Positions 1 through 13,742 of a DNA stretch of 64,000 bases are shown here, in pieces. Source of the DNA: Hymenolepis diminuta (taxonomy: Eukaryota; Platyhelminthes; Cestoda; Cyclophyllidea; Hymenolepididae); the NCBI GenBank assembly GCA_900708905.1, contig CAADRB010000017.1, positions 186,001 to 250,000 of the forward strand, given 5' to 3'. Each line of letters begins with the position of its first letter. Positions within the stretch are counted from its first letter, which is position 1. A program made the translations under genes and the position numbers. Below the pieces are notes generated by a model, which was not told the origin of the DNA, ran no database searches, and worked only from the letters and a program-made list of their open reading frames with translations.

Positions 1-450
1 TGTTAGTTTAAAATCTTAAGATTTTCTTACTTTTGTTATTCTAAAACCTCTTCATAAAATATTTGTATTTGTCAATAAATCAGATTAAAGGTAGAAGTTT
101 CAACGTTCCTTTTAATGGTGAGCTCAATGGTTAAACATTTGGCGGTTTTCCAAGAGCATATCTAACGTTTTTTTCGCTGGTAAACTTTAGTTTTAAATTT
201 TTAATCTCATAAAGGAGATTACTTCGTTGAGGGACTGTAATCCAGCTGAATCATTAGATAATGAGAGTTCAAATACCACAAACATTCCTTATGTCGGATT
301 ATTACTTTCTCTGGTTACTTATGGTTTAAAGTTTCTTCCTCAAATAATTTCTGATATATCTTTTCTAACTTTGAATAATAAAATAATAATATCTTAGGGA
401 CAAGATAGTGAATACCAGTAGTTCAGCAAATATACGAAACAGTCATTATA

Positions 451-477
451 CAGGGTGCGTAAGGCATCTGAGGGCAC
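451..477 (+). repeat. Terminal inverted repeat, left
   Basis: Starts CAGGGTGCGTAAGG directly after TA. Pairs with 1715-1741. Confidence 0.9.
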
Positions 478-1640
478 CTTAAGCACTTCTGGAAAAACAG
501 AAAATAAGACTTTCAGTGGTTGAAACTTACAATCTCTTGTAACAAGACAAATAAACATAATACCTATTAATCTAGATTTTATTCCATATATCCTTCCTCG
601 GCTTCTATCATCCACCCAATTCCACACCGAAAGCAACTGACTGCAAGCTTTCATCAGGTGTTGTTATGGACATGCTTATTAACATCCTTTTCAACCACGC
701 TTCGCCTCGCCCCACACCCGTTCCATACGTAATAATCGAAAGGATTAAGGTCTGGTGAGTTAGGAGGCAATAGTAAGAAGTTTGGTGTGACATGATGATG
801 AAAATTCTCGACCATCCAATTCTGGATACTCAGAGTTTTATGGATAGAGCCGAATCATGTTGGAAGATATGGGGTTTTCCTCCATTGGCTACGCTGTCTA
901 TCCAGGGCGGCTTGACAACAACGGTTTTAAGTGTCTCCACATAGACTTCTGTATCTGTATCTGCATTAACTCTGAGGCCCTGTAGAAAAAATGGAGGAGT
1001 CGTGATGTGTCCCTTCCTCATTACTGCTCACAACATCGAAAAACCTTACTGTTGGTGGAAACTTCGTACGCATAATAGTTGGAACTTCAGTGGGGTCCGC
1101 CCGTACATCCCCAACCAACACTTTTCAATCGACTTCTGATCCTGGTGGAAGTGTTTTCGTGGGAGAAAGGTAAAGACACTCCGGTTCTTCTGGGTACTTC
1201 AATTTGTTTAGAAGTCATTTTGCACTCATTAAGCGATTCTCTTGAGGTTTCATCGACATAAACTGGCCTCATCTAGGAACGTGTGATTTGTATCCGAGGT
1301 CTTGATGGACAACATTGCTTATATATTGTTGTATCTTTAGACACTTGAAGATCTTTAGCAAGATGTTGCGCATTGACCTTCCATGATTTTCGTGCATCAT
1401 GCCGTGCTATGCACTCCTCTCACAAACTCAGGTGTTCTGAGTGAGTCAGCAGAGCGCTGACGAAGCTCTTTTCTCTTCCTCGTGGTGGCCAATTCATTTC
1501 CATTGGTTTCATTCAGCAGCTCCTTTCTAACTTTGTAAAGGAAAGATGCGGCGACTTTTAGAAATCTTGCAACTTCAAACTGCTGTGTCTCGCTTTTATA
1601 GAGTATTACAGGTGTCTTTTCATTTCATCAATTATAGTAA
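454..1640 (-). pseudogene. Mariner-like transposase pseudogene
   Basis: The reading frame changes at least three times between the helix-turn-helix part (around 1300-1600), the DDE part (around 830-1200) and the C-terminal part (around 454-800). Stop codons interrupt the N-terminal portion. Recognised by the PPWIDSVANGGKP, FQHDSA and SPDLNP motifs. Confidence 0.85.
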
Positions 1641-1714
1641 TATTCGGCATGAGATCTTCTGATATAAAAAGTACTTTAATTATTGTCGATTTAGTTTAAA
1701 TTGCAAAAATACAA

Positions 1715-1741
1715 GTGCCTTTAGATACCTTACGCACCCTG
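1715..1741 (-). repeat. Terminal inverted repeat, right
   Basis: Reverse complement of the left end with about four differences, followed by TA. Confidence 0.9.
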
Positions 1742-3692
1742 TATAATCTAGCTGTAATCAAATAGGTTCGGCTTCAGTTCTCTGTCTGCAAAGTCTCAGG
1801 TCATGAATTCTCTAGGGCGACCGAAAACGGGTTCCTCATCAGAGAGGTCATTTCTCCTAAGTTTCTTTCAGATATTCTATGTGTAATTATCCTAATTTTG
1901 CCAATCAACTAAAGCTATTTTTATTCTATTGACAGAACATTTCATCTCTCGAATTGAAAGTATAACTTTCCACTTCTTGAGGAGAACTCTAAAATGCCGG
2001 TTTTAAAATATTTTTCATTACTGTGTTAAGCTATTTTTATGCCCACCCTACTCTCTTACCATAGACATACCAATTCATTGCTTATCGAAATTAAACGCGA
2101 CGTAGTTTTTAATGCTCTCATTATAATGGGATATTCTTACTGAATGTCAGTCTTAAATTTTATTAACTTTCACAATTTTTGTGCTTCTCTCAAGGAACTT
2201 TCCTTTTCGACTATCAGAAGGGGTGTTGCACATAAAGTTAACATGTTATATAGCCATCACAAGTACGATTTTTTTGAGGCATTTAGGTTTAATGCACTTA
2301 TAAGGATACTAAAGTAATTCGTTTTTTTTCCTTCGGAAGCCCGTGCAACTTAGACTAAAGAAAGTGAATGAAATCTAGCTGATAAGCTGTCTAAGTAGTA
2401 AAATCCCTTCCAAGACACTTAGAACTAGTGTCTAAATCAATATTATCACCTGAGCTGTTCGTAAAAATGGTTACTCATAGCTCAGATGTTTCTAACAATA
2501 GCGGAGAGATCTAATCAGCAAGCCATTATAAAGTGGTAGTTTAATGAAGACATTAATGGAACATTCTGACTCTCAGAAGAGTCAGACTGATCATTGGTTC
2601 ATTGATGTGAACTCATCGGTCATCTCTCTTGCGGCTTTTTCCTCATGTCTGATCCACACTATGGCACCTTAATGTCTGTTATCATCCTGTGCTTGAGTTA
2701 AATTTGAATTACTGAAGTATTAAAATACAGGATCGATGAAAGAGCCAATTCTTTTCATAAATACAGCTAGATAACTAGGTAATCATAAATACAGCTGATT
2801 AATTTTTTCAAATCTGGGATGGTTTCAGTGCCCTTGTTTTGCTTATTCATTAAATTTTAACACTGTTACAATTATTATATATTAATATTATTATTGATAC
2901 AAAAGGGGAAAAACCATGGGGAAGTATAACAACGCGAGGAGTCGAAGTATCAGAATAGCTTCATCTGGATTATGAATTCATTTTTCGTTGCAGCATAGCT
3001 TAATATTCCCAAGTTAAAACTTAGGGCTCATTTTCCTATTTTCCTCAGTGATAATCCACGGCTGCGTGTAAAGAGCTAATTGAACTAAAAGGTTGGTTAC
3101 GCCAGTTCGCCTTGAGTGAGCACTGCTATTTAAAAAAAAATCGTTGCTACTCTCATCTACCTGCTTTAGGATATAAAGAGATGCAGAAAAATCGAGGTGG
3201 CGGCATGTCCAACTATGAAATTGAATCAACTGATCGGCAAGCTCTGATTGTTGTTAACATAGTCCCACCCATGAATCTGGGGGTCATGTCAGAACAAGTT
3301 ATTCAGTATTATATTACGAAATGAATTTCCCCTATGCTTCCATAATTCAAACAAGATAAGAATCCTGATGTCCTAACTTTACCAAGTTAGGTCTTCTTGA
3401 TCTCCTTCTCCGTTTCATGCTTTTTTGAACTTACTTACTTCTCTCCTTATTCAGATGTTTGCCATGCTTAAAGCTTATAAACTTTTTTTACACTGTCATG
3501 GGTAATAATAATGCATCTCGTCAAGTTTTCCCCTTTTTAGCTCATTAAAGTTCTAGAATGTTCTTTTTATAACCGGTTTCATTCACTGTTACAATCTTTC
3601 TTTGAGTTTTATTTATTTAGAGACCTGAATGTGGCTACATAAGTACAGATGCACCATTCCATTTTTCCATTTCCTATCTCATTAGCTCCCTT

Positions 3693-3714
3693 NNNNNNNN
3701 NNNNNNNNNNNNNN
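3693..3714. other. Assembly gap (22 N)
   Basis: Twenty-two ambiguous bases. The real length of missing sequence is unknown. Confidence 1.
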
Positions 3715-6700
3715 CGGTTGATATGAAACACAGCCCTTTCGTTTATATTTTTCTGACATTTTATACCAAGGATTATTTTACTTTATCCTCTGATATATTT
3801 TTCTTCGCAGGACTGATGTCAAATCGTATTATCCCAAATCTAATTTATCATCGTCTACGAAATCTAATTGGCAGTCACTTGCCGTTTGCAACCTTTCTTC
3901 ATTCTTCCTCTAATGCAATATATTCAATGTTTTAGTTTTTGTGAATAGATATTGGCCATCAAATTAAGTATCCACATAGGGTAAAGGGGGAAAGAAAACA
4001 AAGATAAAATAAGAACGTTACTCTGTTAATGGTTAGGATAAAGATATCCATCAGAATCCAATGGCTACGATTAGTAGAAATGCAATTACTTGATCGATTT
4101 TCTTTATTCATTTGCGTACAGAAACGCGTTATCATTGAACGCAAATGTATCCGAGCTTATTATCGATTTCATTCTGATCGGTACAGTTCATTCTTATTGG
4201 CATTTAATCCACCTCATCAGGGAATAACTAGACGCCTAAATCTATTTTTTGGTGTGTTTTTAATAAATCTTTCATTCCATCTCTATATCATCCTGTTAAG
4301 TGCTTGGTTAACTATCAAAATTAAACTCTGTGACTATCGTCGAGTATCAGCTCTCCACATTTTCAGAAATTTTCTTATTTCATATTCTTTCTGTGTTCTT
4401 TTTCTTTTGTTCGTATCGTCAGCACACCGTTAGTTGGCGTTCTTATTATATATTGTGCTCTTTAACGTGGTGGTTATTAATCTTTTACCAGAAAAGAGAG
4501 AGGCTTGCACTTCATATCGCCTTCTTATCTAAAAGGAATTTGTTTACTTGTGCTAACTTGGTGTTTGCTTAATATTCAGGTGCTCTAAAATGTTTTCTTA
4601 AATAAAGGATGTGAGTTCACGTGTCGTGAATCTTAAGCCTTACCTATCCCTTACTTTTGAACTGATTACCTTGAACAGTCTACGTGTTCCTTTTTTACCA
4701 TTATTATAACCTATTGCAAAAAAGTTTACAATTTTTAGTTCTGGAAACCAGCTGAAATCAGTCCAGTAGGGGATAAAGGGGAGAGGATAAGAACATACAA
4801 AGAATAAAGTCAAGATATTAAAGAGTCTTATTTCATTTGATCTTTCTATGCGAAGTGAGCAATATTTACCTAATGGGTATTCCAAATTCCAAATTTCATG
4901 AATCGTCACCTGGATTACTGAAGAAATTCTTGTCCACGATATCCAGTGCTCATTGTCCGAGTGTTTAATTATGATAGTCGTTCCGGCCACTTCACTTCAT
5001 TTTTTTCTCTCAAAGGTCGAAAAAGAGGTGCAATCTTTTATGATATTCAGTAGCTTACATTATCTTAACGGAGCCCAGTAAGCAATGCTCATTCAAGTAA
5101 CAAGATTAAATGTTTCCATAATCTCTTTTAGTAGGCTGGTAATTTCTACAATCGGCCAGATATTGTAGGATCTCGAGTCCTAACTATCTCTACGCCAGAT
5201 AATTTATAATTTAAATTCTCCGTAATACGACAGGTGTTCCTAGTTTTTTAAAATTATTGACAAAAATTATACGACACTGAAATACTTCAAATTGACTAGC
5301 CTGGCGTTATTTGTTGTCAAGTTACCAAAGAGGGATTTTTCTCTAATTACCTAAACTATCATGATGCATGGTAAACTTTTCTCTTTTTTCCGTTGCTCAC
5401 TGAACTGTGATAGGTGCATTGCGTAACAGTAGTAATTGGATAAGTATTTCGCCATCTGAGGGGCTCCTCATCTTTGAGTTTGCTCTTGTCCTAGAATAGA
5501 GCTCAGTCTACTTGAAAAGTTATTGCAACAGCTTGCTAACAAATAACACAAGATTTAAACAGTTTGTAATTGAATACCGTCAAATTAGCTGATTTGGTTT
5601 TTGATTTGTTAACAACTGCTAATTTTGCTGGCTTGATTTCAAGATACTTTTCGCTTGAACCTACTTCTGCGTCATTCCGATTTCTAAATCTCTATTCTTC
5701 AATTTTTCTTCTTTTGTTTTCACACAGAATACTTGTCAAGTTCTGCATGGTTAAGTAACCTTGACAATTGTAGGAATTCATTCGATTTAGTCTCACTGCA
5801 AACTTTTAATTTTCGTCAAATCAAAGTATGTCGCATTTCCTTTTGCATTTAATGTGGACTTCATTCCACTGCGTATTCGCCATTCAAATGACTCAACGAG
5901 TGGCAATTCCATTTAAATGTCTTTTTGATCATATTTTGTTTAACATGTCCACAGCAAATAATGATTCACATATATTTTATGTAATAAGTTTGATGATTTT
6001 CCCGTTGTTGTTTCCAATAATATAAACTTCCATTGTTCCTTCCTATTTTGATTGAAAAATGGAAGTGCGAATAAATTTGTCAAATGAAAGAAAATGTTAT
6101 TTATTTATTTGATTATTAATGTTATTGAAGGGGGTGAAGTTGGTTGGCTATAAATTAAATGCCAATTAATTATTTAAAGAAAGTAACACGTGTCCATTTA
6201 CTTTTACTTTCTTAACCAAAGATGGAGTAAGGAATTGTCCAACGTTATTTTAAGTATACCAATCGGACTAGCGGTTGCATGGTTTTATTGTCTATTCATT
6301 CATGGAAATAGATTAGTGTTGCGTGCAGTTTGATCTTAATTCTCGTTTATTATTCAGCTCAAATTAAGGACCATATTATCGAATTTTATGCTCTTTAGTT
6401 AAGGTGACTTTGCTGAAAAATTCTCATGGCCAATAAAGGAGGCGTTAATAATATTTGACCTAAGATGAGGTGAGAGCATCCTGGAGCCGCTCTGTTGGAA
6501 AGCCCACATTTCACTATTCCTTTTGTTGAACTGAATTGAACAGCGTGATTGGCCATCCATATCACTAGACGTGCATTGAAGAGCATCAATCTTATTATTT
6601 ATTATTTCTCAGACTTGCATGTTGATCATTGCCACAGAAGAAAAATATTTCTGATGTCTCGTATTTTATTACTGTTCACAATTAAACAGACTTATTACGA

Positions 6701-9076
6701 CGAATGCAACCTCCCAATGTGTTCGTCCTCTTCCATGACTTTCATCTATTCTATTGTGTGTATTCCCAATTAGGGTGATTAATTCTCTTACTCCTTTTCC
6801 TTTCTTTCTACTTGTTAGCAGTAAACCCAGCTAACTGTCATAATTCGGAAGGCTTGGTTCAGGATGATTCTCTATTGGATAGCAGCATGAATAAAATCAT
6901 GTCTTCTTTTTCCCGTTTTGTTTGTAGTGAGGATTGTCCTACTTGTGGGTACTTGTAATTATTTTTCATTAGCTTTCTCTAGGAATGACAAAATATACTT
7001 CTGCTTAATGAGCTCTCGAGATTATTCTCGGATTTCGTCTGTTCAGCATTAACGATGGTCATTTGAAAAGTGATGTCTTAGCCACTTTTGTCCACTGTAA
7101 GATTTCACACATCAAAGAATAGGGTATTCAAAATCATTGTAAGCTTTCAGTGCTGAGGCAAAAAAACTTTTCTGTGAACATTCGTATGCGTAAAACATTT
7201 GCATTACTGTAAAATTATATCACATCTTTTTTCAAGTACAGTCGTTCCGAATTCACCTATCAAGTGCAGGCAAGATCGAATGAGTCATCATTAAATGAAG
7301 TGAATAAAAGTGAAATTTCCATTCGTTTTATAGGATAGTTAATTTATTACTTCATGTATATTCCAATTTTTACATGTCCAACCATTTAACTATTTTTAAT
7401 ACGAACAGTATTTCAAACTTTAGTATTTAATTGTAATTCAGTGTTGAATTATAAATTTACCGCTTCATGTTGTTTTTAACTTGTTTATAACTCCATTCCT
7501 CGCAGACTCTAAATTAAGGAGATTAAATTATGGGTTAATTATTTATCCGATTATTTATTTTCGACCATTTTTTCCTTCATTATTATTGAAGTCATTCCTT
7601 TTTCTACCATGAACGAATATTTTGAATATGAATCATGCAGTGAAGCTAATTTGCGCAAATTACGTAACGCACAATTGTGCGGCAACATTTATTTAACTGT
7701 TTGTCATCCTGCTTCTCTCTGACATAGAATTTGGCATTCCGAACGGTTAGTACTTAAGAGGTATTTACAATCGAGTATCTTCTGCAAATAGCAGTGTATG
7801 CGTGCACGACCCTCATTATAAGGATTAAACGCTTAACTTGTTTAGATAATAAAATTAAGATATTTAGAAGAGGCAGATAATTAGGCATCTGATTTCTGCG
7901 CCGTAGCTATTCTTTAATCTATGCCCTTCTAGTTTCTACCAATTTCCGCCGCTTATAAAAACTATACATTCTCTCAAACTTTGCCATCAACTTCAACACG
8001 GCAGTAATTCCCAAATGTAATTGTCAAACACTTCACAGTTATGCCTCCAAAGTAAGACAGTTTAGTGGATGCTATCCGCGTTCTTCTCGCACCATCTTGA
8101 ACACTGATGATCTGTATATTTGCTTCTTTTTGTCAATATCAAGATGACAGTAAGCAGCCATACCTTGTTCTGCACTGATCTATTGGCGTACCTTAACCGG
8201 CTCAATTCTACTCATTAAATCCCCTTTAATAAGCTGGCTGTTTAAACGCTCTAAAAAAATTTCAAAATCCTCATAAGCGTTATCTCCTTTATCGTAGTAA
8301 TAAATAACACAGGTAATAATAAAGCTGTAGCCTCAAGCCTCCTGATAATATCAGGTTTATTATCATAACAGCCGCTTGTTCGTTTGATCATAAAATCTAA
8401 TTGAGATCTATCCTCAAGATTTATGTTCAGCTAGCTATTTTAAAATGATTATTCGGGTATAATGTGAATGCAGACCGATCGGAAGAGAACTGGGATATTT
8501 TCGATACCCTGATTAGACTTGATGAAATTCTGTGATCGGAATTTTTGGTATTTCTGTTAATAATCTTCTAACAGTGAACTCTTCTCACTGATTTATTACT
8601 AGCTATCCTAGTAGCTAATCAATCTACTCTATCCATGTCATGTAAAAACAGCTCAGATCAGTACTTTAATAATGAGGCGAAGAGAAAAATTACCTTTATC
8701 TACAAGTCTTCTCCATTTCTCTTCTTGAGTCTGAGCTACTGTTGTCGTAATATACCTTAGACATAAGACAAGTGATGAGCTTTACAAATTTCTTCTCTTT
8801 ATTAGAAGATGGATCTGTTAAACTGGAATCCAAATTTATATAGGATTTGAGAATATCCATCATTTGGATCAGGTTAACTTAAGTGGTTTGCCATTTCTTT
8901 CACCGTATTCTCCTCCTCACATTGTTATACGGATTAGTCATGCGTTAGGATACGGTGCCACTTTCCTTTAAAAAAGCACTAGCTTTCATTAGCACGTGAT
9001 TGAAAGATTAGGGTCACAATTATTAAGCGTTCACACCTATGGAGCACTACAACCATACGCGTCCAAACAGTCATCT

Positions 9077-9135
9077 TAAGTGGCTAAATGGGTTAACAGG
9101 TCCGTGTCTAGCATCATGATCAGTGCGACCCTAAG
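9077..9135 (+). repeat. tRNA-like SINE head
   Basis: An A-box-like TGGCTAAATGGGTTAA and a B-box-like GATCAGTGCGACCC lie at tRNA spacing. Similar heads recur elsewhere in the window. No cloverleaf is complete, so it is not called as a tRNA gene. Confidence 0.4.
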
Positions 9136-12100
9136 CATATGGTAAAAATATCGTCGTTCTGGTAAGATAGGGAAAATCCAGGAGATAATGTTTTCGCTAG
9201 TGTGTCATGTCGACCGGTTTTGTTGAGAATGGAAAAAGTACATAGGCAAAGAAAGGCGGCATAATTCCAGACGAATTTTGAGAGAATGTTATCACATTAA
9301 CAACTCCATGACACGTTTTCAATTTTGATAAATTTTTGTTCAATAAATCAAACTGACTTTATGGAATGTTCTTTTTTATCCTCAACAATGATTCATGATA
9401 ATGTACAGAGCCATTTTCCTTCTCTCTGTCTCTTCATGATCACTTCGTACCTCGGAATTGAATTTCATCGTTATTTATTTAGAAAGTAAGTACTTTAAAT
9501 GCTATTCTTTCGTTCTAACAGTGAAATTATCAATAATTTAAATTGATCGAGATTCGATGAAAACACCACTTTAGAAAAAAAATAATAAAGATCTGGGATT
9601 ATAATCCTCTATTTTGACTATTGAATGTTTAATAGATTGGGGTCCCTTTAATATGTAAGAAACCTGCCAGACCGATCAGTAGTCGTTTGGACATGCCAGT
9701 GATCTCTCAAAATAGCCATCACGTGACCCAAATGAGGTCAAATACCAGGCGATATTTTGTGAGGCCCACTAAAAAACGGTACCGATGGTAATAGATCTGT
9801 TTATATGTGAAGTTGGTCTTCTGGTTTGGTTTTTGGTTCATTTGGGTTCTTAAGTGACTAAAATTAATCCGCTAGTGATCCAAGTTCAAGTGTGGTGAGC
9901 ACTGATAGTAGATGGCGAGATAATGCAATTATTCGTGGTGTGAGTTTTGTTTGTGCTGGAGTAATCAGTATTGAATAAATAGGTCTAGTGAGATTCAATG
10001 GGCAAGTCTATTCAGGGTCGCGGTTTTTAGATGTGCAGGATATGTGATCAGACAGACTGGTAGTAAGGACAGGCTAATGCATAGTCTTACAAAGGACCTG
10101 TTTATGTCCAAAGTGTGAGTAAATAGTTTCGTACCGAATAAGGTGTGATAGAGCAGAAACAGCCTGTTTTCAAAGTTGTTCTATCTGACAATTAATTAAG
10201 TCTTAATTTATAAAAGAAACATGAATACGCATATATGACATGAAATTTTGCTGAAATTCAAACTGAACATAAGTGTGCAGTTCCTTAAATCGTTCTTTGG
10301 CCTTGCGTTTCGCATGGCAATTATTAGCGGGCACTTCTGTAATGATTTATCACTATCCTTGCTCTCAAACAACTAATTTCCGAACCTCATAGTGCATACC
10401 GATAACTTTGCACTTAACTTAAATGCTTAAATGTTTGAAAATCGCTTTATGAGTGGTACTTTCCATCACCTTGTGTTCAAAATAAAGAGGGGAGAAGGTT
10501 TTATGGGGCCTAATCAGACTCCAATATCAGTTTTATTAATGAAAGATGATTCCCTTCAGTTTCAGAATTATAATTATTAGATTAATATGAAGCTCTTAAT
10601 ATGTTTTTAAATAGTTTTCTTTTCCTTTTTACGAATACGTTGGTACAATTTGATTTCATAATACTTGTTTACATGGGAGAAATGTTATACTGAAACTCTC
10701 ATTTGAACATTTCGATGACTGTGCTATGCTAATGGGTTTTAAACCTCTCACCATCAGATTAGTCAATCACAAATATCTTCATTATTTTCAGAATTAGGTG
10801 ATGTAAAATTGATATCCATTTCCCATTATATAAGATTTGCAGATATTCCAAGTTTCCTAACATTGTTGTGCTTATGAATGTTGGAGATTCTTGTATTATT
10901 AGTTATGCCGAACATAGAGGAATTTAACTCAAAAGTCATATTTTTGAACTTGGTTTGATCCTGGTACGCGAAATTTTCTAAATTTACAATTTGTACGGCT
11001 TACCATTCGGCGGAACGAGTCTTAACATGGTTAACCCCCGCTCCCCCTTATTTAACTGATGGACGCAGGTGGATCGCACTTACAAACGGTATAATACTCA
11101 ACAGATAAGGTGGTCTAATGTTGCAGTCTTGTTCATTATTGAGGTTAATCTAAATTAAGTTGAAAATACAGCCGCAGTCTAAGTGGAATTCGTACAATGA
11201 TGTGAACAGAACTCGCCCCCTTAGGTACGGGATTTCTTGATTAGTGTTCATCCATGCACGTATTTGGGAGTAAAGCCTTCTCACTGCAATGTTAATGGCC
11301 AACTAGGCAACCAAGCAATCCCTTATATCCAAACTGCATATTAGCAGCTGTAGTTTCATGATAAAGGGATGATTTAAGATATAATGGACCTTAGTGAGTA
11401 ATTCAGATTATATAAGAGATTGCTACATTTTATCACTTGAAACTAGACTTAGCGTTTCAACAATTTCACATTATCTTTTATTTTATCCTTTTTACCAATA
11501 GTTATTATTCTTTTGTCTTTCCAGTCGTCTTTTATTGTGCTCCGGTGGATCACTCTTTATTGGGGTGCGGTGAGAATGGGCTAGTTGTTTGACTTGTCGG
11601 TACCTGGTTTGGCGACTAGAAATTCATGTGGAAAAGATCAAAGTAGGTTGTTGAAAATTTCCATAAACCGTGTTCACTCTTAACCCAGTCAGGTGATATG
11701 CGACTCTAGATTAATGGAGGTCAGAGTAATTGTTGAGTTAATAAGCTCTGTATACTGAAGCCATCCATAAGGCTTAAACAACTAAGATCAATCACTCTTC
11801 AATGAAATATAAATCTTTAGTAAAAACAATATCGGTATTTTGGGTTGGACAGTATCATAATTTCATGATTTAATGTCATTGCAGCTGTTCCTTATCGGCT
11901 CAGAATAATATTATTACGCCCTCTGGAGCAGTCTAAAAGTAGTTCGTTATTACTATTCATATTTGTGAGTGTGTCACATTTCAAATTGTTTCTAGCTATT
12001 TTAAGACGTTATAGCTTTAAATTTAGAAAATCTATTTAAATTCGAATCGGCGTCAGTAAAAATCTGGGTAACTTTCGAAATTCTTAACACAATAATGTTG

Positions 12101-13582
12101 AAATAGAACAGAAAGCTGGAGAATTGGGTAAAATGCCAAATAAAAGTTCAAGATTCGAAAAAGAGAATGATACAAAAGTGTGAAGGAACGGTATTACAGT
12201 CATTTCAGGTACTTTATGAGGAAAATGAAAGAAATGGAAGAATTGACAACCGTATTGATCGGTTAGGAATCGATGTATTCAATATAGAGGCAAAACATCA
12301 ATAAATGGAAAAAGAACACTAAAAGTGTAAAAAATGTTACAAAATTCTTATTTTCATTTATTCTAGCTCTTCTCTAGAGTTTCCCCATTGTAAATGCTGT
12401 TAAAAAGTTTCTACTCTTCTTCCTAAAATAATCCAATCAAAATAACCTTGTACTTGAAGGATTTTTTCTCCTCAAAAATTTTAATAAAAATGGGATCATC
12501 TGAACCAGTACACTGAAAGTATCCTCTTTTACTAGCTTGAATCCTGCCGTGAGCATGGTACCTAACCACGTTGCAGTATAATCCACTCAAACAACATTTA
12601 GTTATGTGGGCATTAATCCTTGCTAGGCGTCTTTTAAATGCCGATTTAATTGTGTTATACTAGTGAAAAGGGGATGTTATTAAATCAGAAGATCATATAT
12701 GGGTATGATGTTGGTAAGGGATATATAACTTTAAATCTAACGTTCAATAGGGCAAGGAAAGCGGAGACAAATTAGGAGATTTTGATAATGAAACCGACTA
12801 TATTGCATAATCTAAGCGGCGCTTAGCACCGCTTTGTTTATAAGGACTTCGTGACTTTAGCACTTCATAGTATTCTATTCAGTTGAGAACCAGCTGTAAC
12901 GACGCCTGTATGGTAGTTGCAGATATCAGCTGTCTCGTGGGAATGTTTGTATTTGTATGCGTTTTCGTAAATTCACATTTCGTAACTCCAGTCGGCATTC
13001 ATCTGATAGTGGAAGAAAACATGTAATTTGAATTGGCCAAGTTTTAAAGATAGGTGGTGATCTCACTCCCATCTTTGGATTTACAGAGCTATTAGTTAAT
13101 TTGACATAAGCTGCGATTTACAACTAGTAAATCTGTTATTTTAATTATGACGGTACTATCAGGATGGCGCGAGTTTAAACGATACTCATTATATTTTTAA
13201 CTACCACTTTAATTGTGTTTTACAAGTGATACGGGAAATCTTTTGATCACCTCGTTTCGTCAAACTCCGGCCACCGTTTTAGCTTTTGCAACACGAAGTA
13301 ATGATTGAGGTGAGCTTGCTCTTTATTTACAAAGATCATAATAATGGAGTTGCATTTTGGGAGTGAGTGGAAACGTGAACCATTAACTATGAAAATGTCT
13401 TCAGTCCGATTGGTGATGATAAGCAGTTCAGTCTTAAGCATTATCTGCACTTGTCATGCATTCATTAATGTCTATGAGCTGAGATAACTGCAAATTATCT
13501 CCGACTTATTCCTTTTGTGTCCTATCATGTTACCTTCTAACAATCGTAGCGAAAGTAATTAATATTTTGTTTCTCTCGTTAG

Positions 13583-13742
13583 GTAACATGCTTTATATCA
13601 ACGCGGGAAGAAAGGGAAGTCTACAGGATCTTCAAGACTACTGGGATGTGGCGACATTCTTTGAAGTCTCCGTGCTCTGGGCCGACTATTCAGGAGCTTG
13701 TAAAGCTGCCAGATATATGCACAAACTAAATCCTCCATCATG
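13583..13742 (+). CDS. MAP3K5: ASK exon: central regulatory (TPR-like) region
   Basis: The acceptor follows a pyrimidine tract at 13571-13582. The translation contains [13 protein letters not shown] and KLNPPSW, which match the helical repeat region of animal ASK just before the conserved WYLKS-type segment. The GT at 13747 would break the frame. A GC donor at 13743 (reads GCAAGT) joins Trp to the next exon exactly as in relatives. The exon enters with two bases of a split codon, so at least one upstream exon is missing. Confidence 0.85.

Larger units (their letters stand above)
451..1741 (-). mobile_element. Decayed mariner/Tc1-type DNA transposon with TIRs
   Basis: The element is 1,291 bases, flanked by TA on both sides (449-450 and 1742-1743). 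Its 27-base ends (451-477 and 1715-1741) are inverted repeats starting CAGGGTGCGTAAGG, with about four mismatches. Inside, on the minus strand, are broken pieces of a mariner-like transposase: KVRKELLNETNG, then NADTDTEVYVETLKTVVVKP, IFQHDSA (second catalytic Asp) and LPPNSPDLNPFDYYVW (third catalytic position). The first catalytic Asp appears as His (FSHE instead of FSDE). Several frameshifts and stops mean it is inactive. Confidence 0.9.
1742..13582. other. Non-coding stretch upstream of the ASK exons
   Basis: About 11.8 kb of AT-rich sequence. I see no exon with both conserved protein sequence and splice sites. It may be intron of the ASK gene, whose N-terminal exons must lie upstream, intergenic DNA, or both. 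It contains the gap and one tRNA-like repeat head near 9,080. Confidence 0.6.

Noticed and set aside
4029..4433. 134-codon open frame on the plus strand
   Set aside because: Rich in Phe, Leu, Ile, Tyr and Arg as expected for translated T-rich spacer. No recognisable motif, no splice support, and shorter overlapping frames nearby look the same.
4640..4990. 116-codon open frame on the minus strand
   Set aside because: No family resemblance and composition of random AT-rich DNA. Lies in the unannotated upstream stretch.
11525..11571. Exon-like segment with good acceptor and GTGAGA donor
   Set aside because: No frame gives a convincing ASK match and the phase cannot be linked to 13583.
12179..12262. 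Possible upstream ASK exon (ERYYSHFR followed by RKMKEMEEL)
   Set aside because: A superficial resemblance to a charged ASK helix, but no pyrimidine tract before it, no matching phase, and the roughly 190 residues expected between it and 13583 were not found.
13247..13450. 67-codon minus-strand frame (LQKLKRWPEFDE)
   Set aside because: Briefly resembles retroelement protein, but no domain could be confirmed.
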